The position numbers and the translations under genes are program-made. The notes below the pieces were generated by a model. That model saw only the letters and a program-made list of their open reading frames with translations, was not told where the DNA came from and did no database searches. Below, piece by piece: positions 37,960 through 45,975 of a stretch of DNA of 64,000 nucleotides (its first letter is position 1; each line of letters starts with the position of its first letter). Source of the stretch: Aulostomus chinensis (taxonomy: Eukaryota; Chordata; Actinopteri; Syngnathiformes; Aulostomidae); the NCBI GenBank assembly GCA_037954235.1, contig JBBMOA010000004.1, positions 13,259,101 through 13,323,100 on the forward strand, in the 5' to 3' direction.

Positions 37960-38175
37960 ATAACTTCTACGGCACCCCCAAACCTCCCGCTGAGCCCAGC
38001 GCTCTGCTGCTAAATGTAACTGACCAGCTGCTGCCGGGTGCCAGACCCAGCTCCGAGGGCAAGAGGAAGCGTAACAAGTCGGTCAGCAACATGGAGAAAG
38101 CCAGCATTGAGCCCCCAGAGGAGGAGGAGGAGGAGAGACCCATCGTCAATGGAAACGGTGTTGCAGTCACCCCAG
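37960..38175 (+). CDS. magi2: magi2 internal exon: GK end and charged linker before WW1
   Basis: Internal exon of 216 bp (phase 1 in, phase 1 out), preceded by ctctgttccag and followed by the donor gtcagc, which has an unusual C at +3. The split Asp codon from the previous exon is completed, then NFYGTPKPPAEP (the conserved end of the GK-like region in MAGI proteins), LLLNVTDQLLPGA, SSEGKRKRNKSVSNMEKAS, IEPPEEEEEERP and NGNGVAVTP. The KRKRNK cluster is a possible nuclear-localisation or basic binding motif, and the nearby Ser residues fit basophilic kinase sites; both are inference. The run of Glu is encoded largely by GAG repeats. The linker wording is MAGI2-specific; MAGI1 has a quite different segment here. 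Because the exon is symmetric in phase, skipping it would keep the frame. Reading past the donor meets a stop after four codons, so the open frame there is not coding. Confidence 0.95.
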
Positions 38176-39400
38176 GTCAGCTCTGACAACAATCTCTGCA
38201 GATGCAGGGGTCGAGGTCTCTTGAGCTAGACGCCTGGTCGTGACAGCCCGGTTTGGGGTCATGAACCAGGTCGGGCTACTGCCGAAGTTGATAGTCTCAT
38301 TTAGGTCCAGGCAATGGGCTCCTCAAGAGTGGTCGCCTAGCAACAAAGACGGGTAACAGATTGCCTTTACATGGATTTCTTGGAGAGTGATTTGGCAGAC
38401 TTTTTAATTGGTTGGAAAAATATTTCTATATGGAATTTAATAGCTTCATATCTTAACTGTAAATTAGAATTCTCTTCTCTGATTACCTTTGCAGACCAAG
38501 CACTTCATGATGATGAGCATTTGTGCCGGTGGACCCTAGAATTTGGTATCATTCATTATAAAGTGGCGTCTCACCATAGCTAGCTGCAGATTAGACATAT
38601 ATATATTCCTCTCGAGATCAACAGGGGCCCGCGGGCTCTTCAGAAATCAACAAGGACATAAGTGTTTTCTCTCACACTTGAATCAGCTCTGTCCAAGCCG
38701 CCCTGTTAGTAAATTCTGGCTGTAGACTGAAACAGCATGGCAAACAAAACAGCCAGTCATCTTGTTTTCTATCAAAATAACAGAGAAACACACTGCCTTT
38801 CGCACGCATTCATTTGCTATCAACACGTTATATTGCGCGCATTGTATAGGCTTTCCAGTATGCACACATACACAAACACGCATTCACTCAGAATTTCTTG
38901 TGAATGCATCCCATGATCACATGAATAGACCATCATAAAAGGAGCATTATGAGTTTGATTTTTGTGATTCTAAATCCAAAACCATGCTTTGGTCCTGTGA
39001 CTTTCTAAGCTGCTCTTATTTGCCTCAAGACAGCCAAATCTTTCACAGCAGGGCATCAGTCAGAGCAGCACGAACATTCACAGGGTTGGATAACAGTTAC
39101 TCTCTGCAGTTACAGGATTTTTATTTTTTTTTAAATTTATGTACAACCTGTAAGAAGCTATTGAAAGACATTTTGTAAAAAGGATGAAATTTTGGTTTAC
39201 CTACCGCAAAGATCTCAAACAAGGTAGGAAAGAAATATATCTGACATGTCATTTTGAAGGTATTCTTCTATTTTGATCCTTTATAGTTACATGGCAGTTT
39301 TCCTATATTTCCAAACTGCTAAAAGAAGTCAGATTTAACTTCTTTTAATGTAACAAAGAAACAAAACATGAATAGTTTATCATGTGTGGTAGATTTCTGT

Positions 39401-39871
39401 AAGGAACACAACAACTTTATTGGGGAATTTACTAATTTATCGTCCTCCTCAGAGCCAAGCAAGAAGACATCCACCCTTCTCTCCTCTGTGCTGAGACCCA
39501 CAGAAACCTGCTGATGGCTAGTTAGCTTAGCACAATAAATGGTAGTGGATGGTAAGTGTTAGCATACCTCATCATCAAATAGATAAGGTTAATGATCTTT
39601 GTTTGTTCAGAAGTAATCATGAAGCAGTATCAGCGTTGAAAAAAACTGCAGCTCATTCGGGAAGTAGTTCCCAATATGCATCTGATTCTAAAAGTAGTTT
39701 ATCTCAGAATTTAAATTCTTTATTTCATCGTAAACGTTACGCACAACTCTGGTTTTAATAACGCAGGCAAAGGCTTTCATTGTGTTAAACTAACTAGCAG
39801 TCACCTAGAAGAGAGAAGGGTCTCTATCCTCTTGTCTGGGAGGGATGATAAATTTCCTAATGTGTTCCTTT
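39401..39871. mobile_element. Long terminal-inverted-repeat MITE-like element, about 470 bp
   Basis: The left arm begins aaggaacaca (39401) and runs through ggaatttactaatttatcgtcctcctcagagccaag...cccttctctcctctg to gctagttagctt (about 39530). The reverse complement of the right arm (about 39783-39871) reads aaggaacacattaggaaatttatcatccctcccagacaag...cccttctctcttct...gctagttagttt. The arms match over about 90-110 bp with scattered gaps. No coding capacity for a transposase is seen. A duplicated target site was not identified. Confidence 0.6.
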
Positions 39872-40050
39872 AATATTTACAAAGTACTTGAGAGTATTTT
39901 AAAAGAAAGACATACTGATTAAAATTCAGGAACATGGAATAAAGATAGGTAGGCTGGTTACAATAATGAAATGTAAAAATTACATGAAAAATGATATGCT
40001 ACTCATTTGCATCGACTAAGAGTCAAGTAACCAAGAGACTGACAGAGATG

Positions 40051-40382
40051 AGAAACCTGGTTTCTGTAATTGGGGAAGGGGCTTGGAGAAACTTGAGGCC
40101 TCTTTCTTTTTGGACAAAAAAACAGTTTCTCCGCCATGAACAAAGTATTTTTCGGTACTGTCACTGGGTTTCTAATCAGCTTTTCACACATGTGCATAAG
40201 AAAAGACTGCAGACAATGAGAGAACAGATGAAAGGAGAGATTGGTTACAGGCAACAACGTGTCCCCGTATTTCACAAGCTCAAACTAACTCAAAGTCTAA
40301 ATTAGCCGCTTTCCTCCACTGAAGTTCATGGTGAGTGCCCTACTTACCTGGTAACCTGATTTCTCTGAGTAACCTGGTTACT
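40051..40382. mobile_element. Candidate MITE bounded by two similar palindromes
   Basis: agaaacctggtttct at 40051-40065 and agtaacctggttact at 40368-40382 are each perfect 7+1+7 palindromes and differ from one another at only two symmetric positions. The sequence near the second one (aacctgatttctctgagtaacctgg) repeats the motif. The spacing of about 330 bp and paired ends suggest a small non-autonomous DNA element. An open frame at 39991-40305 runs through it without recognisable similarity. Confidence 0.4.
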
Positions 40383-40459
40383 CAGGTGCATCTGAACACA
40401 CAGCCACAGCTAAAATAGAATGCAGGCACAGGAGGTATTTTAAGCTAAGCTTAATTCAT

Positions 40460-40557
40460 TGAAGGAGTGTGGTACTAGACCTGCTCTACTTGTTCAGTGT
40501 CATGAGAGAACTTTTGTTGTGATTTGGCGCAATACAAATAAAATTGACTTGACTAAG
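40460..40557 (+). repeat. Non-LTR retroelement-type 3' tail
   Basis: Contains cttttgttgtgatttggcgcaatacaaataaaattgacttgac. This closely resembles the ttgttatgatttggcgctatataaataaaattgaattgaattg 3' end that is extremely common in teleost genomes (LINE or LINE-dependent element tail). Only the 3' end is present, as is usual for 5'-truncated insertions. It abuts the foldback element that starts at about 40558. Confidence 0.6.
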
Positions 40558-41255
40558 TTTCCCCCTAAAAGTGGATTTGGCTTTTGTTGTCCTCACAAAT
40601 ACTTGTCTTGGGCTCACAAAGATGTTTCCCCCCCCCCCCCCCAATGTGTTATTTCTTTGTGACTTCAGAATGCAAAAACAGCTAGCTACATATATTTAGC
40701 TCGAAGCTAATGGCGACTGATGGCTAACAACTTCAAAACTGCCCAAAAATGTCATTTTACCATCTCTCAAGTGCATTGCCGGGTATAATCCATTCTTGAT
40801 TCAGCTGTTTACTCAGTAATCCACAAACACTTGTCATTTTTGCTGCACTAATGTGAACAAGTGCAACTAAGTTAGTTCAACTGAATGCACCAGCTGGACC
40901 CGCTTATCTGCGCAGGTTGACAGGAGTGCTGAACTGAAAGTGTTAAAGTTTGTTTGTCTTAAGCTCAAATCCAAGTGTTTTGTGGATTACTGAGCATACG
41001 GCCGGATAAAAAAGATGTGGATTATACCTGGTGATGCACTTGAGCAATTGTAAACAAACACTTATGGAGAGTTTTGCCGTTGTTTGCAGTTGTTAGCCAT
41101 GGGGCAGCATTAGCTTCACGCTAACGATATACTGGCCCTTTCTACATTGTGGAGTCACAAAGATCTTTTACAGGAATGAAAAAACCCACTTTTGTGACCT
41201 TAAGAAACCTATATGTGAGCACATTAAATGCAAAAATATGTTTTGGGGGGTGTAT
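40558..41255. mobile_element. Foldback element with arms of about 270 bp
   Basis: The left arm, about 40558-40835, and right arm, about 40972-41255, are reverse complements over most of their length. Shared blocks, left versus reverse-complemented right: tctttgtgact(t/c)ca.aatg; gaagctaatg...atggctaacaact; tctcaagtgcattgccgggtataatcca versus gctcaagtgcatcaccaggtataatcca; ctcagtaatccacaaa.cacttg. The loop is about 135 bases. No transposase is encoded. The left arm contains a poly-C run (about 40626-40641) absent from the right arm. Ends and a target-site duplication were not resolved. Confidence 0.7.
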
Positions 41256-41559
41256 GGCTTCAATGAACACGATTCCTATGTGTTTGGATGCCCGTGGAAC
41301 CCTGTTGAGTGTTCAGCTCGGGAGGAGTTAAGTCTCTGTAAAAGGACAGTGTGGGCTCACCATCATGGCTGAAGGGGAATCGATGGAGCACAGCAGCCAT
41401 GCAGATCGCTGCCTCGCTCTTTCCTTCCCGTAGATTATCTCCAGCTCTCATTTGCCCCTGCTCAACTTCCACAATCTTTCCTCTGGGAAGTGCGCACGCT
41501 CTCTTCCATCCTTTGCCTTGATTCCAGGCATGCCATTTCTCTCTCGCAGACACATTCAC

Positions 41560-41878
41560 ACAGTGCCAAACTAGGGCATCTCAGTCAGCTTCTCTCTCAA
41601 TCTCTTTTGTCTCCTCTGTTTTATTTGTCTGCCTGTCTTGTTAACCTCAATCATTTCCTCTTTTCCCTTCACCTTCCTCCTTTCTCTCCCCCAAGCGACC
41701 ACTTCCTCTCACCTTTCCTGACATTTTTTTCCTGCCTCCACCTTCACCCTGACACTCAATCAGCCTCCTACGTCTCCTTTTCCTCACTTCACCTCCCTTG
41801 TCTTTCACCCCCCCCCCCTCCACTCCTTCCTGAGTAATGAAGTCGTGCCTGACTCATGCAACCCTGTTGTCACCGCAG
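41560..41878 (+). promoter_or_regulatory. magi2: Extended polypyrimidine region before the WW1 first-half exon
   Basis: About 300 bases composed almost entirely of C and T (cttcctcctttctctccccc, ttttcctcacttcacctccc, tttcacccccccccc) leading to the acceptor ccgcag. Far longer than a usual 20-40 base polypyrimidine tract, it could bind polypyrimidine-tract binding proteins. That role is inference. Confidence 0.5.
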
Positions 41879-42089
41879 AGTCAAGTGAACATGAGGACAA
41901 GAGCGCAGATGCTTTGGGGGACATCGGCCCACATAGCAACGTGGTGGAGGCCCCCAGTGAGGTGCTCAAAGAGGAAGGACAGTCCCCGAAGACCACCATC
42001 CCCAAACCAGAGGAGAACAACGAGCTAGGACCGCTGCCGGACAACTGGGAGATGGCATACACAGAGAAAGGAGAGGTCTACTTCATAGA
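41879..42089 (+). CDS. magi2: magi2 internal exon: variable linker and first half of WW domain 1
   Basis: Internal exon of 211 bp, phase 1 at its start and phase 2 at its end. The acceptor is ccgcag after about 300 bp of pyrimidine-rich sequence; the donor is gtaagt. It encodes (E)SSEHEDKSADALGD, an acidic low-conservation stretch of about 40 residues, then GPLPDNWEMAYTEKGEVYFI and the first two bases (GA) of an Asp codon. The end is the N-terminal half of WW domain 1: LP..W with the first signature Trp, then the beta-2 strand VYFI. WW domains bind proline-rich ligands such as PPxY. SSEHEDKS and the WW part match MAGI2 closely. From memory of mammalian MAGI2, the middle of the linker (GPHSNVVEAPSEVLKEEGQS) differs strongly and lacks the PYPAPVY-type segment. 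Confidence 0.95.
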
Positions 42090-42670
42090 GTAAGTTTCAC
42101 GAATACTTTTAATCCTGAGATTTTGACTCATTGACCCAAAGCCCAGCAATAATAAATTTTTCAGAAGAAATGGCTTCTCTGTCACAGATGTTGCCTGGAG
42201 TCAGTCATGGAATTTTTAAGGCGGAGCCTTATGGGACATAAATTAAGATTGTTTCACTGCATTGCCTATTTCTCACATCAAATGTCCTCAGAAACATACC
42301 TTAGCGGACTGTTTAGCTGTAAAATGAGATTGTTTTTTTTACTTGGCAGCCGTATTGGACACAGTTGAAAGGCTGCACAGAATCCACCAATCACGTCACT
42401 CCTAGTCTGAGCGATCAGTGATCCGATTCATTCTCATATGAAGCCGACATGCCGATACATCCATACTTCAAATAACTGTGAGAGACCACCAGATATGCTG
42501 GATTATGTGCTGCCTCATGAGGCATGTGTCAATCTCTACAACCTAGGGGGAAAAAAAGACTATATTTTTGTTTTCAAGGCTACTCTGTAATTAATTAAAC
42601 AGCCTGAGAGATAAATTCGGAGTCAGGTAGCGTCCAAATTTACTCTTCTTTTCTCGAAACACGGACATCA

Positions 42671-42674
<4 letters not shown>

Positions 42675-42715
<41 letters not shown>
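42675..42715. repeat. (GC)n-(AC)n compound microsatellite
   Basis: Alternating purine-pyrimidine tract: gcgcgcgcgc then about 16 AC units. Sequence of this type readily adopts Z-form DNA under supercoiling. Confidence 0.95.
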
Positions 42716-42719
<4 letters not shown>

Positions 42720-44244
42720 AGCCATAACTGAATGCTCTGTGGTTTAATGGGATGCTGAGGAGTTGTTAGCTTTAACTGCAGCTTTACAGCTACAGTAAAG
42801 GTGAGCCTTCATCACTGTGCGCTGTGTGTGTTTTTTGTTGCTTGATGGAATGTGAGCACACGTCAACACGTGTTCTAGTGTCAACTAATGAAGCCGTAAT
42901 TGGAAATTAGTCCTCTACCGTATTACAAAAGGTCTTTATTGCATCAATAGATCATCTCAGTCATTAAGATTAATTTCTCTGCAGAATCCCAGCACACTTG
43001 AATGCATCATAAACCGCGCAGCCTCGACTCAGGAATGGCGTTTGTCATCCTGTCAGGCACGTCAGGTTCCATAGAGCAAAACTTTACTCGTTGTACGTCT
43101 CCTCCCAAAGCAAGCCTCATGTTCCAAGTACATTTCAGAGTTATCGCAGTTAACCTGCTGAAATTATGGCTACATTTTTTTGGGGGGGGGGGGGGGTGAG
43201 CGCATGTGATGCCTTGCCAAAATGAGAACGGTTGCCAAGAGGATGCTCGCCTTTGATTGGCCTCCATATCGTTTACCTCAAGCCCTTGAAGTGAAGCTGA
43301 GGAGAAGGCGGTGGAAGGAGAAGGAAGGGATGGTGATTAAAAATAGTTGGGGTTGAAAAAAGAGAGAGGATGGGAGGCAGAACAAGAACGAGATAGAAGT
43401 AGTAGATATTTATACTATAAATAGATGGGAAATGCTTCAGAAGAGGAGAGGTGGGGAGAAGAGAAGGGCAGACAAAGGGGAAAATCAAAAGCAGAGCTAA
43501 AGACTGAGCTGCACTTTATTTGGCTTTGCGTTTGCCGTGGTTCTCAATCGTCTACTTTTATCTAGCGGAGTAGAGCTATCTGTGCTCCATCTTCTATTTA
43601 TGCCTAAGCGCCTGCCACAGCTACGGTGGGAGGAATGATGTTTTGGAGTGATTGTCCGTCCCTCTGTTTTTTTCCTCTTCACGCAAACACCATCTCTTAG
43701 GAACGCCTGGAGGGAAATTCTTCAGATTTGCACAAACATCCCACTTGTACTCAGTGATGAGCTGATTATAGTTTAGTAGTTAAAGGTCACCGCGACATTA
43801 CAAAACGTGTTTTTGGCTTGAATTCATACACTGATTATTACATATTTTCACATAAATATTGATAAATAAAATCATGATGTAATAACAAAATGCCCTAAAC
43901 TACTTTTTTTGGTCATTTATGGTAGAATCAAATACTTTTTTTTTTCTTAAATTTCATAGCCCCAAATTATAATTCACCTGAAGGGGGCTTTATAGACCCT
44001 GATGAGAGCCTTCACCTCCCCAGAGGGAGCCAGACCGCCGCGGTAAGTCTCAAAAATGTATGTGGAGGTACTGAAGGGGTAAAAGTACTCAGTTATCTCT
44101 GCGGCAAGCCAGCGACCCAGGTTCAATCTCCAGATATGTCTTATACTCTTAACTACAGAGTTCACCGCCGGCCATGAAGTTGGAAGCGTTGGTATGAGTC
44201 AGAGAGTGAGAACACACACCCTGGCAGGGGATCTGCTCTCTCCA

Positions 44245-44389
44245 AAGCCCACGACAGTCCATACTGGAACACCTCAACAACTGTTAGACGGACTGATGCA
44301 AAATCTGTATTCCCCTGACATTTGTAGTGGTCCACTCAGTGATTTTGAGAAAAAAATCTAGCAATTATTTGATGGAGTTTCAACATAGC
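44245..44389 (+). repeat. Old dispersed-repeat fragment, target of SINE insertion
   Basis: Contains tactggaacacctcaacaactgttagacggactgatgcaaaatctg, a wording I associate with a widely dispersed fish repeat (tggaacaccTcaacaactgttggatggatt-type). SINE copy 2 lies immediately downstream, and its duplicated target sequence sits at the edge of this block. Recognition is from memory and was not computed. Confidence 0.4.
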
Positions 44390-44401
44390 TGCTGTGGTCA
44401 C

Positions 44402-44767
44402 GACGGCACCACGGTGGAGCAGTGGTCAGCACTGTCACCTCAAAGCAAGAAGGTTACAGGTTCGAGCCCCGGCTCAAGAACAGGGTCTTTCTGTGTGAGT
44501 CTGCATGTTCTCCCTGTTCCTGCGTGGGTTCTCTCCACTACCTCCAACAGTCCAAAGACATCAAGAGGGGACCAGGTTAATCCAGACTCTGAATTGACTG
44601 TAGGTGTGACTGTGAGAGCCAGTGGTTGTCTGTCTCTATGTGTTGGCCCTGTGATGGACTGGTGACCTGTCCAGGGTGAACCCCGCCTCTCGCCTGAAGG
44701 GTGCTGGGATAGGCTCCAACCCCCCAACATCCTTAACAGGATAGGAGGTAGAAAATTGATGGATGGA
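44402..44767 (+). mobile_element. SINE-like tRNA-derived repeat, copy 2, with 12-bp target-site duplication
   Basis: Same family as copies 1 and 3, forward orientation. The element is flanked by perfect 12-bp direct repeats, tgctgtggtcac, at 44390-44401 and 44768-44779 (the boundary may be shifted by a base or two in the ATGGATGG tail), as expected for LINE-assisted insertion. A box: TGGAGCAGTGG (44415-44425). B box: GGTTCGAGCCC (44459-44469), a perfect match to the GGTTCRANNCC consensus. The open frames across it on both strands are repeat sequence, not genes. Confidence 0.9.
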
Positions 44768-44879
44768 TGCTGTGGTCACATAAGGAATACATACAATGTA
44801 AGATATTTGTATATTCTTAGATTACACAGCCTTTGGTCAGCAGCATTATGTTGTCATCTTGTTACATTATTGTTAATGT

Positions 44880-45115
44880 AACATCTCAGGAATTTTGGAG
44901 GAAATCTGTCTCAAAAGTCCACTGGGATTCAAGGATGAGCAAAAGATGAAGGACGTCAAAGGTGAAAGGTCACTGTATCCTCTTACATCCCGATCTCCGA
45001 CCCAGTATCTCAGGATCACCTCGGGGGAATTTCCTCAAATTTGGCATGACTCTCAACTGGGATTTGAAGGTGAACTGAAGGGTTTTTGATGGGTCAAAGG
45101 TCAAGGCCGCTGTGA
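44880..45115 (-). repeat. Same tandem-unit dispersed repeat, reverse orientation
   Basis: The reverse complement contains aaatttgaggaaattcccccgaggtgatcctgagata, then gtgacctttcacctttgac, then ctcatccttgaatcccagtggac, i.e. the same unit order as at 16560-17190. At least two units are present. It may belong to one older block with the fragment at about 44245-44389, interrupted by SINE copy 2. Confidence 0.6.
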
Positions 45116-45794
45116 CAGGCACACAACAAAGTAGCAGCGACATCCAATGCTGTATTTCTGCCTGAGCACAGATCGCTGTTGCATCCCTCCTCCCCCTGCT
45201 CTGTTTCACGGAGCGCATTTCCTTGAGCAGAATGAAAACGTCACAGCAGAATATAAAAGGACAAAGATACAAAGAACTGTTGAAACCACACACACACACA
45301 CACACGTCGCCATTGTAACCTCTTCATCTTCTCTCCACTTTTTTTTTTTTTTTTTTTTTGTGGAGGCATTTTGCACATCGCCCTCCCCATCCTCTCCCTC
45401 CCCTACTGGTCTTTTATTATGAAGGGAGGTGACTCCAGAAGTCCAGACAAGCACTGGTGCTGGCCCAGCCTCATATTTGATGGGGATCCAGCTCTCTGCC
45501 GAAGGCTCTGGATGAATCTGCCAAGCCCACAGCTGTTCCCCTCCACCCCTCCCTCATTTCCCTCCTCTATCTCTGTCTGCCCCTTCTCCTCCCCTTCCTC
45601 TCCTCTGCTAATGAGACACAGTAAGCAAATTAAAAGTATTGATCGGCGCTTTTTTTTTTTTTTTAAACCCAACGCTTTTTTCCCTTCTCTTCTCTCATCA
45701 CATTTCTAAAGACATACACTCAAGGGAGTCTCATCTGAAATGATTCTCTGGCTGAATTAAGAATCCACCAACCTCCTTCTCCCTTTCTGCCAAG

Positions 45795-45795
<1 letters not shown>

Positions 45796-45826
<31 letters not shown>
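45796..45826. repeat. (CT)n microsatellite in the polypyrimidine tract of the WW1 second-half exon
   Basis: About 15 CT units, ending 69 bp before the acceptor at 45895, then further pyrimidine-rich sequence (ctccctctcactctctctttctctctgtcgtctcttcacag). Confidence 0.95.
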
Positions 45827-45830
<4 letters not shown>

Positions 45831-45895
45831 TCCCCCTCTCACCCATCGATAATACTCCCTCTCACTCTCTCTTTCTCTCTGTCGTCTCTTCACAG

Positions 45896-45975
45896 CCACA
45901 ACACCAAGACAACATCGTGGCTGGACCCGAGGCTAGCCAAGAAGGCGAAGCCACCCGAGGAATGCAAAGAGGATG
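45896..45975 (+). CDS. magi2: magi2 internal exon: second half of WW domain 1
   Basis: Short internal exon of 80 bp between the acceptor tcttcacag and the donor gtgagt. It enters in phase 2, completing GA|C as Asp, and leaves in phase 1. The encoded residues HNTKTTSWLDPRLAKKAK and then PPEECKED complete WW1: the His and Asn of the HN.KTT turn, the second signature Trp and the closing Pro of WLDPR. A basic LAKKAK stretch and an acidic PPEECKED stretch link WW1 to WW2. LDPRLAKKAKPPEECKE is the MAGI2 form; in MAGI1 the corresponding stretch is clearly different. The acceptor sits 69 bp downstream of a (CT)n microsatellite that merges with its polypyrimidine tract. Confidence 0.95.

Larger units (their letters stand above)
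38176..41878 (+). other. magi2: magi2 intron between charged-linker exon and WW1 first-half exon (3.7 kb)
   Basis: Phase-1 intron with the donor gtcagc and acceptor ccgcag. Roughly 40% of it is made of inverted-repeat, MITE-like elements and a retroelement 3' tail (listed separately). The last 300 bp before the acceptor are strongly pyrimidine-rich. Two open frames at 39991-40305 fall inside one of the elements and show no similarity that I recognise. Confidence 0.8.
42090..45895 (+). other. magi2: magi2 intron splitting WW domain 1 (3.8 kb)
   Basis: Phase-2 intron interrupting the Asp codon between the VYFI strand and HNTKTTSW of WW1. It contains a (GC)n/(AC)n tract at 42675-42715, a poly-G run near 43182-43196, an older repeat block at about 44245-45115 with a SINE-like element nested in it, poly-T runs, and a (CT)n tract close to the acceptor. 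Confidence 0.85.

Noticed and set aside
37776..38186. Open frame of 136 codons around the linker exon
   Set aside because: Only 37960-38175 is coding by splice sites and homology. The N-terminal part and the last codons after the donor are intron sequence.
41845..42093. Open frame starting at an ATG upstream of the WW1 first-half exon
   Set aside because: The frame enters through the intron; the acceptor at 41878 and frame continuity with the previous exon define the real start of coding sequence.
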